Source of the DNA: Phycisphaerae bacterium
GTDB taxonomy: Bacteria > Planctomycetota > Phycisphaerae > Sedimentisphaerales > UBA12454
Reading direction: 5' to 3'
DNA length: 34,115 nucleotides
Assembly (NCBI GenBank): GCA_026386845.1
Contig: JAPLMW010000093.1
Coordinates: 1 to 34,115, forward strand
Under the pieces are notes generated by a model. The model was not told the origin of the DNA. It searched no databases and saw nothing but the letters and a program-made list of their open reading frames with translations. Below, piece after piece: positions 1 through 10,052 of the stretch; positions within the stretch are counted from its first letter, which is position 1; each line of letters opens with the position of its first letter. Made by a program: the position numbers and the translations under genes.

Positions 1-3000
1 CCTTTTACGTCGCTGTAAGAGATGGTTACCTCGGCCGTTTGTTTATCTGCGGCGTCGAAGTTGCTGCCAATCGAGATTTCCGGACCGTAACCAGCTCTGT
101 TGTTCCAGAATATGCTGTTGATAATCTTCGTATTAGCCTGATAGGCGCAACTCAAGCCGCCGCCGTAGCTGGCCATAAAGCCGATTCCTGTCGCGTTATT
201 TTGCGAGAAGGTGCAGTTTGATAGAGAAAGCTGTGTATCCCAGTTGGCCGATACACCGCCGCCGTCTCTGCCGGCGTTATTGTATATAACGAGGCAGTTA
301 TGCATATTCGGCTCAAGCTCACCTGTAAAGTATGCTGCGCCGCCGCTTGCCGAAGCGTTGTTGGCGTTAAATTCGCAATCGTAGAATTTTAACGCACTTG
401 ATGCAGAGTAAATTGCGCCGCCCTGGCCTACCGGGTCGATTGCCTGATTTCCGCTAAAGTCGCATTCGAATAAGATGGAATTGCTGTCAATCAGCGACAC
501 AGCGCCTCCAAGCATAGCGATGCAGTTTTCAAAAGTGCTTCTGCTTATATGAGCGATTGAATTTTCCCAGTACATACCGCCGCCGGCACAGGCATGGTTA
601 TTGTTGAATGTACAGCCCTTGAAGACCGGTGTTGCCGTACCTTCTGCGCAGATTCCGCCGCCGTAGCTTATTACCGAGTCGTACAGAACGGTATCTGCTA
701 TTACTGTTTCTAATATATCTATATTAGGCACATTAGGGTCGGAACCTGCTATCTGGCCTCTTGTATGAGCTTCGTTATTGACAAAATTGCAGTCCGTAAA
801 TTTTGCTTCGCTTCCGGCCGCCAGATAAACGGCGCCGCCGAATGAATCAATGGCATAATGCTCCATTGGGTATCCTACTATATTAGCGCTGCCGCTAATG
901 CCGCAGACGCCGCTGTAGGCAATGTTGCCCTGGAAGAGACATTTTTCGAATTGGGGCTTGCTGCCGCCCATACAGTAAATAGCTCCGCCACGGCCGCTGT
1001 AATACCAGTAATCTTCATAAGGACCAAAGTCCCAGGTATGATATATGCCGCCATTTGGGTCGCCCCAGTTTCCGCCGTGGCCCCATCGACCAGTAGCGTT
1101 CATACCGTTGCTGCCCTGAGCGTAACAGTCTATAAATTGGCAGTTTTTAAATATCGGATTACTTGTTGAATCGATACCTACAGCGCCGCCCCATGCGTAA
1201 CCTGCCCAGCCGCCGTCGCCGTATTCGCCGGTACCGCTGCATCCATTACTGGCAAGGGCCGAGCATCTGACGAATCGACAGTTGCGGATTGTCGGCGAAG
1301 CGTTGTAAAGTGCAATAGCGCCGCCGAAGATACTTCCGCCGTTTATACCGTCGCCTGTTGGCCCATGAGCCCCTTCTAAGCCGCAGTCAATATTACCATA
1401 ATAGTAGTGGGCATCCTGAATGGTTATTCCATCCAGAACCATATCGCTGTCAACGTTCATAAATACAAAGCCGTTACCCTGCAGGATAGTCTGTGCGACT
1501 ACACAGGGGTCGTCCGGATTTGTGCCGGTAATTGTGATGTTCTTTCCAATAACGATGATTTTTGAATAGTCGTAATTGGTCTCTGAACCATAATATGTTC
1601 CTCTGGCAAGAATGATTTTATCTCCGTTCTTGGCGGCATTAAAAGCATCCTGCAGAGAGGTGTATTCTCCTGGTACGTAGAGATTTTTCGGCTGCTCGAA
1701 TAATACGGCAACATCTCTGTTTCGAATCATAACAACATAATTTTTCGTACTGGTTGAGCTGTCGTTGTCTGTGCCTGTCCATTTGTTCACTCGCCAGCCT
1801 GCGTCGGGCAGGGCGGTAAGCTCAATGGTCGTGCCTGCGTAATACTGGCCGCTTGGCGGCTCAATATCTCCGTGGCTGTCGATAGCGGTTGTTGTAAGAT
1901 TGAATCTTCTCGGCCAGTTAGGCTCGATATCAATATAGTGGAACCCTATATCAAGCTGACCTGCGTCGCCGGCGTCCACTGCCGTATCATTGCTGTCGGT
2001 TCTGGTTGTATAATCCGCCATATTATCATCTGGCAAGACATTAACATTCACAGCCAGCGAGCTGCCGTGATTTATAGCAGGACTCTGGCTCGCATTGGGT
2101 GGTATCTGACTGAGATAGTAATTACCCAAATCCGATGGCAAGAAATTCGGATTGCCTGCTATGTTGTTGCCGTCGGTTACATTGTTAAGGGCCGTAAGAT
2201 TAACAATAGGATTGTTTGCGTCGTTGGTGTCATATGTAATGCCTGTCTGATAGTCATAGAAATCGCCGGGTATGTTTTTATTGAACAGGCAGTATGATAT
2301 GTTCGGGTCGCAATCAGCGCTGTTAGCATAAATAGCCACTCGTTTCGTCTGGTCAAAGATACAGTCTTTTATTGTTGGCGAGCAGTTATAAGCAAAGAAT
2401 ATCGCACCGCCCGCACCGCCCGGCTCGCATCCGTTTTTGCTGAAAGTGCAGCTTGTTATTTTCGGCGAGGAGTTGAGCGAGATATATATCGCGCCGCCCC
2501 TTGCATTGGCGGAGTTGCCGACAAACAGACAGTTGTGGATCTTCGAGGTTGTAGTGCCTGGGCCTTTGAGCATAATGCCGCCGCCGCTGTAGAACGAACT
2601 GTTTCCGATTATCTGGCAGTTGACGATTTCAAGCGGCATATTCGATATATAAGCTCCACCGCCTTCGGCGTTTGCACCGATGGCCTTATTTTGCATAATA
2701 GTGCCGCCGTAAATTCTCGCGGCTGATACGTTTGATGTAAAGTACAGACCGCCGCCGGTCAGGGCTGTGTTCCTGTTGATATAGCAGTCGATGAAATTGG
2801 CATCGAAGTTTGCGGCCATAATCGCACCGCCTGTGCCGCCTGAGATATTGTCGGTGAAGGCACAGTTATTAATGTCGAGTCTGCAGATGTTGGTGTCATT
2901 TAGAGTGCCTATTATCAGGGCGCCGCCGTTACCGTCTGCGATATTGCCGCCAAAGTAGCAGTCTGCCAGTTTGATATTATTTTTAGGACCGAACCTGATG

Positions 3001-6000
3001 GCGCCGCCGTTGCCGCCCGTAGCTTTATTGCCGGTCAGATTGGTTTTAAGTATTGATATACCGGCACAGTTAGGTTCGCAGTAGATAGCGCCGCCGTCGG
3101 TGTCATAAACGCCGGTTGTGTCAGCTTCAATAGTGTTATTAATAAAGTTGCAATCATTGATATCGACTGTTGTACCCTTTTCGTAGTAGATTGCACCTGA
3201 TAAACCTGCGCCGATTGATGAACCGTCATAGCCGTCATACGCAAATGGCGGATCATCCGGTATCTGTCCCGGACCCTGCCGGCCGCCTTGGCCGCCGAGT
3301 CCCATTGAAGCTATATTTTCAATAAAGCTGCATCTGACTATCTTTGGTTTAGCGTTTGCTGCCGCATAAATAGCGCCGCCATAACCTCGGCCTGAACCAT
3401 TGCCGCCGTTACCGCCGTCGCCGCCGATTTTGCTGGTTGTGCCGTCTCCGCCGGTTCCGCCGTTGCCGCCGATACCGCCTTGTGCAATGCTGTTACTGAT
3501 TGTGCAGGCCAGTATCGTCGGACTGCTGTTCTGGTCGCAGAAAATAGCGCCGCCGTAGCCATTGCCGTAGCCGTTTCCGCCGTTGCCGCCGCCGCCTCTG
3601 TTTCTTACGTCATCAGGAAACAGGTTATACCCATCCGCACCGTCACTGCCGATGCCGCCGGCAACCTCGCAATTTGAAAAGACACAGTAGCGAATGGTTG
3701 GACTTGTATTTCTGCCGATAAAGATGGCTCCGCCGAAACCATTGCCGGTTGCATCAATGCCGCTCAGACGATTGGGGTCAATCGGGTCTGTCCGCACGCC
3801 GACAGCTATAGCGCCCGCGGACAAGCTGTTGATTATAGTAAGACCCTCAATAATACTGTTCGCATCTTCGCCGTTCTGGAAGATAAAAGCTCGTCCCCTG
3901 TTATTGCAGTCTATTATAGTTGTCGCCACGACGTTCGGGTCCTGCGGATTTTCAGAACGTATAGTTATGGCTTTGCCTTTGAAATCAAAACCGTTAGGGT
4001 CGGTAATATAGTGCGGCAAGCCGCTAATTTTTCTGTATATGTAAATAGTATCGCCGCTTACGGCTGCATCTATTGCTTCCTGAATAGTTGCATATTCATC
4101 GGGAACAATCAGATTACCGGGAGAGTAAGACTCAAATCTGACCGTAACGGTATGTGGTCCGTTCATTACTATATTAAAGTAAGTGTTGTGTGTTTCAGAT
4201 TCGACGCCATCGAGAATCCATGCGGCCACTCTGGTGTTGACATCTGGAATCGCGTGAAATCTTACTGCGGCGCCCGCATAGAGATTATAGGTATGGCCTG
4301 GTATATAAGGCGCTTCGATTGTGCCGTTTGCGTCGTTGCAGTCGGTCTCTACCCGCAAGGTATAACTCGGCACGCCGCTATCATAATGATAGCCGAGGTC
4401 AACAATACCGCTGTCTTTTACGCCGTCGGTTCTTGTGGTATAGTTGTTAAGGTTGAGATTGGCCGCAGTGTCTGAACCTATATCAAAGCAGGGACTGTTG
4501 AAGTTCTGCATGGCCTCTGTGCTGCTTAAGTAAAATCCCAGCAAGAAATTCGGGTCTTTGGAGATATTATTATGGTCATCAATAATCCAGGTGCCGTTCG
4601 CATCTTGTGCCAGGCCGGTTATTGTAGAGCCGGTCTCACGGTAAATCGGCACGGCCTGAGACATCAAGGCAATTGCTGCGCCGACGTTTACTCTGGGTTT
4701 TGTAATCGCGACTTTTGTATCCGTAACAGAATCGCCTGTTATTCTTAAGAGCGTTCTGACCTGTGAAGGAGTCAGATGCGCGCCTCTTAACTGCATTGCC
4801 GCACTTTGCAAAGCTGCGACACTTCCTGCGGCGAATGGACAGGCAGAGCTTGTCCCGTTAAAGTATGGGTAGTAATCGCCGGGGTTATAACCGCCGGCTC
4901 CGACAATATCAGTTGTATAGACAGGGTCTGCAGGAGCAAGAATATCGAGTATATTAGCAGTGTTTGAGTATTCAGTAACCCGGTCTGTCGTATCATATAC
5001 AGCGCCTACGCTGATTACGTTTGACATAGCTGACGGCCAGGAAATGCCCTGCCCCGCGAAGCCATCGTTGCCGGATGCTGCAAGGATTGCTATGCCCGCA
5101 TCGACAGCGGTCTGTGCCGCTGTTGTATGTGCAGGCGAAAACGCGTCTGCATCTGCAGCATTATTTATTGGATAACCGGGCACTCCCCAGCTATTGCTCA
5201 TTGCCCTGATTGGATTGGCGGGGTTATCATTCCTGTGTGTTATGCACCAATCCCATGCTGCCAGTGTTGAATCTGTAGGCCATATTCCTTCATCTGTTGT
5301 AAGCTTAAGAGCATAAATTTTAGCATTGTAAGCAACGCCACCGATATAATCTCCGACAGTTCCCAGAAGGCCTGCGGCAATGCCGGCGCAGCAAGTGCCG
5401 TGTGCTTCGCCAACCGGCATCGGGTCAGTGTCGTTATTACCTGTATCATAACCGCCAATGACTTTACTGTTCGGGAAACCTCCACCGCCTAACCTTGGGT
5501 GTGTATAATCCACGCCGCTGTCAACAATTGCGACTGATACGCCTGAGCCATTATATATCGGTCTGGTATCAAGTGCATTTGCCAGAGGAATGGCCTGAGC
5601 CAGCGCAGGATGAACGGTTCTAACCGGCTCAATGTGAGCAACTGCCGGATTGGTCATAAGTTTATTAAGGCCCGCCTGTGTAACCTGTCCGCTTAAGATT
5701 GCCGCGTTTGTCAGCTTCTGCCGCAGTGTAAATTCGCCTGCGCTGAATATTGAAAGCACCTGATTTTGCAGTGTTGCGACTTGACTTCGCAATGTGCTGA
5801 CAGAAGCAGATGAAGACCAGTCTGTTGTTTGTGCCCCTGCCGGTTCAGTGAGGCTTACGATAACTTTTGCTGTGCCGGAGGCGGCAATTTCATTATTAAT
5901 GGTTTGCGAGTCGACAAGGACGCCGGTAGTTGTGCCGGTGCCTGTGCCATCTTCGAGAACGAGCGAATTGAAATCGGTTCCTTCCCGCAGGTCGATGTCG

Positions 6001-9000
6001 CTGTATGTAACGGTAAGTTGGGCCGGCATATCGGTGTATGGTCCGCCGTTGGTTAGCGCAATCTGCGAGCCGTCAACGCCGCTGTTTGCCCAGAAGATAG
6101 TATCTTTTACAATTACCTCTGCTGCGTAAGAAGCAAACAAACCGCCGCCGTTGCTGGTTGCGCCGGATACGATATTTTCCGCTATCGTGCAGTTCTGAAT
6201 TTTCGGTTCTGCAAAATATATCGCGGCAATACCGCCGCCCTCGTCCGTTGCCGTATTAGCGGTAATAAGGCAGTTTTTAATATGAGGTATTTGAGTAAAT
6301 GGCGTATCGCCGTCGAAGCAGATACCGCCGCCTGTAAGCCTTGCGTAGTTCTCTGTTACAAAGGTATCATTGATATCTATCAGTGAACTAAGTACATATA
6401 TGCCGCCGCCCGTTCCAAACAGCGCATCGCCTGTATCTGTGTAATAGCCTGTTTGAGTGCCGGCAATGTTTCCCTTGATAGTTGATTTATTTATAGTTCC
6501 TACACTGTCTAAAGCAAGGACGCCGCCGCCGGCCATAGAGATATTATTTGTTATATTGCAGTTGTTGATGTATATACCGCTTCCTTCGCCGTATATACCG
6601 CCGCCGACAGGCGAAGAGTTGAGGGTAAATGTGCAGTTGTTAATATCAGAGTTGAGTGTATACCACAGGCACAGACCACCGCCCCTGCCGGTATATTCGC
6701 CGTAATAGTCGGTTAAGTTTGGTTCATCCAAATCTATTATATCCGTTTGGTAATTGGGGTCTTCGAACTCCTGATTATACGCGGTCCTGTTGCTCTCGAA
6801 ACGGCAATTCTTGAAAACAGGTGACGAGGAGGGGGAAATGAACACGCCGGCGCCGTAGTCTGGCATACGAATATTTTTACGAGGCGGGCTTTGCCCGATT
6901 CTGCTGGTACCGGTGCCGCCGATACCGCTTACGCTGCTGTAAATTTTGTTTCCTGTAAAGCCGCAATTTGTGAACTTTGCACTTGATGAGTTGTCGCAAA
7001 ATACTGCGCCGCCTTTTGTGGTAAATCTTGTTAGATCACCCTGATTTGCCCCAGAGTCAACAGTAAGTCCGCCATAACCACCTGGCCACCAATTATTGCG
7101 GTACAAGAGTCCGGCATCGCCGCCGTTACCGCCTTTGCCGCTGTAGCCGATGCAGTTTTCGACGGTGCAGTTGGTAAGAACCGGAGATGAATTAGCTGAG
7201 AAGTATATACCTGCGCCATTAGTCTTTCCGGGTACACCGCCGTCGGCGCCCGCAACATCTTCTACGCCACTGGCGCCGTTACCGCCGTTACCGGATATCG
7301 CAATACAGTTTCTGATGGTTACATTGGTAAGTTTAGGGCTGCCCTGCTGGCAGAAGATGCCTGCCCCAAAAGCGTCGCCGCCGACGCCGCCGTAACCGCT
7401 TATCCCTTTAGGAAACGTGCCTGGCGGGTATTTTGTCGGGTCATTCCATGCGATTCCACCATTACCGCCGTCACCGGCCTCGGCTCTGCAGTTTTCAATT
7501 AATACGTTTGTGATATTAGGGTCGCCCCAAGCGATATAAATTCCGGCTCCGCCCGCGTTGCCGCCCTTACCGCCGTTGCCGCCGTGCTGGCTATTCGGCT
7601 CATTAGGGTCATGACCTGGGTTGCCGTTTGCACCCGGATTAACATAAACGGCGCAATCTCTGATAATGCAATTTTTGATATTATGAGTGCCATACACAGT
7701 CAATCCGCCGCCGTAATTGTTCCCGGAAGGATAACCGTTTGTGCCAGGCCCACCGGCCGAGGAGAGTGACGGCATCTCGGGTGTCAGAACTACTCTACCG
7801 AGATTTATTATGGTAAAACCATTAAACGTGCAGCCATTAATCGGACTCCCCGAGCTTCCAATACTAATGGCACCAATTCCTTCTCCCTGGTAATCGAGAA
7901 TTACAGTTTCAGGGTGTTCAGGGTCGCCGACGATAGTAATGATTTTATTTACTACAATATTTGTAGAGATGTTATAAGTGCCGGGATGAATTTCAATTGT
8001 GTCGCCGTTCTGTGCCTGATTGATAGCAGCCTGAATACCGTTAACATCGCCAAAGACATGTATCACTCTGCTGTAATCAACCTCAAAGGCCAGCGCAATG
8101 GTTTTATTGGCGTTCATAGTGACAGTATATGTGTTTTTATCCCACGTATTGGCGTCGCCCGCCCAGCTTTTTACACGATAGCCCTCGCCGGGTATCGCGG
8201 TTAAAGTTACAACGGTGTTTTCAAAGAACCAACCGCTATTTGGGTCGACGGAGCCCATATTCGGGTCGTTGACATCAACGATTAGCTGATATTGCGGTAT
8301 GGCCTCGAACTCGACCGTAACGGTCTTGTTGGTGTTCATTGTAACGATGTTATTGACATCCGTTGAGTTGTTATCAGCCCCCGTCCATTGTTTAACCCTG
8401 TATCCGTAGTCCGGTGTCGCTGTGAGTTGTACGATAATTCCCTCAGGCTGGTAACTGCGTCTTGGGCTGATTGTGCCGTGCCCGCCGATGACACTGGTGT
8501 TAAGCAGATGCGTTACCGGGTTGGTTTTGAATTGGACGGCAACTGTTGTGTTTGATACGAGTGTTAATCTGTATGTGGTATTCGGGTCGTTGCTGTCAAC
8601 GTATGTGTTTGCGTCATTTATGTCGAATGTTTCAGCAGCACCTTTGAGCCATCGTTTTACAACATAGCCCGGAGTTGGATGGGCGTTTATATCAATCACG
8701 CTGTGTTTGACGAAAGGCTGTGCATTATAAGTATCGATTGTGCCGTTGCCGTCGATAACGAGAGTTGTGAGAGTGCAGAAGACAGTTGAACTGAACTTGG
8801 CGATTACGGTATGATTGGCATCCATTGTAACGATGTTATTGACATCCGTTGAGTTATCGTCGTTCGTTCCTGTCCATTTTTCAAGGTGGTAGTTTACATC
8901 AGGAACTGCAGTAAGCCGCACATCTGAAAACTGCTTGCAGATTCGGCCGGGAGCAGGAAGACACGGGTCTATCGTGCCGTAGTTTCCATTTGGGTCAACG

Positions 9001-10052
9001 CCGGTAATAAGCACATAGTTGACGTCAATGCCAGATGGATAATGGAAGCCCATATCCACGATATTTGAATCGGGTACATTGTCCGTTCTTGTAATACGGT
9101 GGTTCGAGTCGGGCATATTGGTATCGTTATTATCATTGGCTATGCCGTGGCCTGCATTGATGCAGGGGCTGTTGTAAAACTGGTTGGCATCAATCTGGCT
9201 TAAATAATAATTGCCATAAGAAAAATAAGGGCCTTTTCTGAATATTGGGTTGGTATATATATTTCCGGCACCTGTAACATTAGTGTCCTGGATACAGGAA
9301 TAGGTAATTGATACGCCGGTACTGCTGCCGTTATCCCAGAGTATAGAATTTATTATTGCAGGGCTGCTTGCGCCGGAGGCATAAATACCGCCGAGGTTTG
9401 CATCACCTGTATTGTCAGTCATAGTGCAGCTGGTAATCGCAGGCGAAGACCCATCAAAGCAGTCAATAGCACCATATCCACCCGCCGTGTTATTTATAAT
9501 AAGACAGTTATTTATTACGGGCGATGATTCGCTGCCGCATTCTATAGCTCCGCCGTCGAGGTCGGCAGTGTTGTCGGCGATAATACAATTTTTGATAACA
9601 GGCGAGGAATAGAAGCAGTCTATCGCACCGCCGTAAACGGCAATATTGTTTGTTATTATACAGTTGTTGATAGTCGGCGAAGAAGCTATTTCGCATTCTA
9701 TCGCGCCGCCGTAATATGCGTTACCATTTTTGATAGTAAAGCCTTCTACGCTCGCGGCCGGTGTTTCGCCGTTATGAAAGTAAAAGGCACGTCCGGTGTT
9801 GTTGCAGTTGATGATACAATTTTGCGGGCCGTTTTGGCTTTTCAGCGTAATCAGTTTACCGCCGAAATCAAAACCGTCCGCATTAGGCGGGGTGTAGTTG
9901 CCGTCAGCAACGATGATTTCATCGCCGTCAATCGCGGCGTTGATTGCCGCCTGGATTGTGGGATAGTCCAGTGGTACTCTCAGAGGCGCTGCTGTTGCGA
10001 GATTGGTTAGAAGAAATGTTGCGATTAAGCAGAATGTAATTTTCCTGTTCAT
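1..10052 (-). CDS. Giant secreted beta-helix protein with embedded subtilisin (S8) protease; C-terminus beyond window
   Basis: One open frame runs from ATG at 10052 to the window edge, at least 3350 codons. The ORF track omits it because no stop falls inside the window. The start is preceded by GGATGGAG at 7-nt spacing. Residues 1-21 are a signal peptide (MNRKIT, hydrophobic core, ATA cleavage site). Four right-handed beta-helix cassettes follow, starting near residues 30, 660, 1983 and 2797. Each opens with a motif like YPTIQAAINAAIDGDEI and is full of GGAI...NC.F..N turns. InlB-like repeats lie at about 338-655, 1895-1972 and 2710-2776. An I9-type propeptide (about 1392-1471) leads into an S8 domain with catalytic Asp1511 (VDSGVD), His1551 (AHGT) and Ser1735 (NGTSSACP), and an oxyanion Asn in SGNDG. 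Glycine-rich loops decorate cassettes 2 and 3. It is probably exported to the cell surface or medium. Substrate and anchor are unknown because the C-terminus is not visible. Confidence 0.93.
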   Translation of the reverse strand, partial: MNRKITFCLIATFLLTNLATAAPLRVPLDYPTIQAAINAAIDGDEIIVADGNYTPPNADGFDFGGKLITLKSQNGPQNCIINCNNTGRAFYFHNGETPAASVEGFTIKNGNAYYGGAIECEIASSPTINNCIITNNIAVYGGAIDCFYSSPVIKNCIIADNTADLDGGAIECGSESSPVINNCLIINNTAGGYGAIDCFDGSSPAITSCTMTDNTGDANLGGIYASGASSPAIINSILWDNGSSTGVSITYSCIQDTNVTGAGNIYTNPIFRKGPYFSYGNYYLSQIDANQFYNSPCINAGHGIANDNNDTNMPDSNHRITRTDNVPDSNIVDMGFHYPSGIDVNYVLITGVDPNGNYGTIDPCLPAPGRICKQFSDVRLTAVPDVNYHLEKWTGTNDDNSTDVNNIVTMDANHTVIAKFSSTVFCTLTTLVIDGNGTIDTYNAQPFVKHSVIDINAHPTPGYVVKRWLKGAAETFDINDANTYVDSNDPNTTYRLTLVSNTTVAVQFKTNPVTHLLNTSVIGGHGTISPRRSYQPEGIIVQLTATPDYGYRVKQWTGADNNSTDVNNIVTMNTNKTVTVEFEAIPQYQLIVDVNDPNMGSVDPNSGWFFENTVVTLTAIPGEGYRVKSWAGDANTWDKNTYTVTMNANKTIALAFEVDYSRVIHVFGDVNGIQAAINQAQNGDTIEIHPGTYNISTNIVVNKIITIVGDPEHPETVILDYQGEGIGAISIGSSGSPINGCTFNGFTIINLGRVVLTPEMPSLSSAGGPGTNGYPSGNNYGGGLTVYGTHNIKNCIIRDCAVYVNPGANGNPGHDPNEPNSQHGGNGGKGGNAGGAGIYIAWGDPNITNVLIENCRAEAGDGGNGGIAWNDPTKYPPGTFPKGISGYGGVGGDAFGAGIFCQQGSPKLTNVTIRNCIAISGNGGNGASGVEDVAGADGGVPGKTNGAGIYFSANSSPVLTNCTVENCIGYSGKGGNGGDAGLLYRNNWWPGGYGGLTVDSGANQGDLTRFTTKGGAVFCDNSSSAKFTNCGFTGNKIYSSVSGIGGTGTSRIGQSPPRKNIRMPDYGAGVFISPSSSPVFKNCRFESNRTAYNQEFEDPNYQTDIIDLDEPNLTDYYGEYTGRGGGLCLWYTLNSDINNCTFTLNSSPVGGGIYGEGSGIYINNCNITNNISMAGGGVLALDSVGTINKSTIKGNIAGTQTGYYTDTGDALFGTGGGIYVLSSLIDINDTFVTENYARLTGGGICFDGDTPFTQIPHIKNCLITANTATDEGGGIAAIYFAEPKIQNCTIAENIVSGATSNGGGLFASYAAEVIVKDTIFWANSGVDGSQIALTNGGPYTDMPAQLTVTYSDIDLREGTDFNSLVLEDGTGTGTTTGVLVDSQTINNEIAASGTAKVIVSLTEPAGAQTTDWSSSASVSTLRSQVATLQNQVLSIFSAGEFTLRQKLTNAAILSGQVTQAGLNKLMTNPAVAHIEPVRTVHPALAQAIPLANALDTRPIYNGSGVSVAIVDSGVDYTHPRLGGGGFPNSKVIGGYDTGNNDTDPMPVGEAHGTCCAGIAAGLLGTVGDYIGGVAYNAKIYALKLTTDEGIWPTDSTLAAWDWCITHRNDNPANPIRAMSNSWGVPGYPINNAADADAFSPAHTTAAQTAVDAGIAILAASGNDGFAGQGISWPSAMSNVISVGAVYDTTDRVTEYSNTANILDILAPADPVYTTDIVGAGGYNPGDYYPYFNGTSSACPFAAGSVAALQSAAMQLRGAHLTPSQVRTLLRITGDSVTDTKVAITKPRVNVGAAIALMSQAVPIYRETGSTITGLAQDANGTWIIDDHNNISKDPNFLLGFYLSSTEAMQNFNSPCFDIGSDTAANLNLNNYTTRTDGVKDSGIVDLGYHYDSGVPSYTLRVETDCNDANGTIEAPYIPGHTYNLYAGAAVRFHAIPDVNTRVAAWILDGVESETHNTYFNIVMNGPHTVTVRFESYSPGNLIVPDEYATIQEAIDAAVSGDTIYIYRKISGLPHYITDPNGFDFKGKAITIRSENPQDPNVVATTIIDCNNRGRAFIFQNGEDANSIIEGLTIINSLSAGAIAVGVRTDPIDPNRLSGIDATGNGFGGAIFIGRNTSPTIRYCVFSNCEVAGGIGSDGADGYNLFPDDVRNRGGGGNGGNGYGNGYGGAIFCDQNSSPTILACTISNSIAQGGIGGNGGTGGDGTTSKIGGDGGNGGNGSGRGYGGAIYAAANAKPKIVRCSFIENIASMGLGGQGGRQGPGQIPDDPPFAYDGYDGSSIGAGLSGAIYYEKGTTVDINDCNFINNTIEADTTGVYDTDGGAIYCEPNCAGISILKTNLTGNKATGGNGGAIRFGPKNNIKLADCYFGGNIADGNGGALIIGTLNDTNICRLDINNCAFTDNISGGTGGAIMAANFDANFIDCYINRNTALTGGGLYFTSNVSAARIYGGTIMQNKAIGANAEGGGAYISNMPLEIVNCQIIGNSSFYSGGGIMLKGPGTTTSKIHNCLFVGNSANARGGAIYISLNSSPKITSCTFSKNGCEPGGAGGAIFFAYNCSPTIKDCIFDQTKRVAIYANSADCDPNISYCLFNKNIPGDFYDYQTGITYDTNDANNPIVNLTALNNVTDGNNIAGNPNFLPSDLGNYYLSQIPPNASQSPAINHGSSLAVNVNVLPDDNMADYTTRTDSNDTAVDAGDAGQLDIGFHYIDIEPNWPRRFNLTTTAIDSHGDIEPPSGQYYAGTTIELTALPDAGWRVNKWTGTDNDSSTSTKNYVVMIRNRDVAVLFEQPKNLYVPGEYTSLQDAFNAAKNGDKIILARGTYYGSETNYDYSKIIVIGKNITITGTNPDDPCVVAQTILQGNGFVFMNVDSDMVLDGITIQDAHYYYGNIDCGLEGAHGPTGDGINGGSIFGGAIALYNASPTIRNCRFVRCSALASNGCSGTGEYGDGGWAGYAWGGAVGIDSTSNPIFKNCQFIDCYAQGSNGMNATGRWGHGGNWGDPNGGIYHTWDFGPYEDYWYYSGRGGAIYCMGGSKPQFEKCLFQGNIAYSGVCGISGSANIVGYPMEHYAIDSFGGAVYLAAGSEAKFTDCNFVNNEAHTRGQIAGSDPNVPNIDILETVIADTVLYDSVISYGGGICAEGTATPVFKGCTFNNNHACAGGGMYWENSIAHISRSTFENCIAMLGGAVSLIDSNSILFECDFSGNQAIDPVGQGGAIYSASSALKFYDCEFNANNASASGGAAYFTGELEPNMHNCLVIYNNAGRDGGGVSANWDTQLSLSNCTFSQNNATGIGFMASYGGGLSCAYQANTKIINSIFWNNRAGYGPEISIGSNFDAADKQTAEVTISYSDVK
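8337..8855 (-). repeat. 33-bp exact direct repeat within the InlB-like repeat block
   Basis: The same 33 bases occur at 8337-8369 and 8823-8855, 486 bp apart. Both copies encode NSTDVNNIVTM in the first and third of four tandem InlB-like repeats of about 75-88 residues. The flanking codons have diverged, so perfect identity over 33 bp suggests recent gene conversion or duplication inside the giant gene. Confidence 0.9.

Noticed and set aside
1872-2297. 141-codon plus-strand ORF (and the other plus-strand ORFs in 39-10010)
   Set aside because: These are antisense shadows of the giant minus-strand frame, rich in A, V, I and C from complementing Gly/Asn codons, with no family resemblance.
3338-3562. 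Alanine-rich minus-strand ORF and similar ones at 3035, 4787, 5240, 7031 and 7499
   Set aside because: They lie in another frame of the same strand as the giant gene, over its glycine-rich or repeat-rich parts.
3400-3700. GCC-rich repeats as a possible CRISPR or satellite array
   Set aside because: Spacing is irregular and the sequence translates to Gly-rich beta-helix loops in the giant frame.
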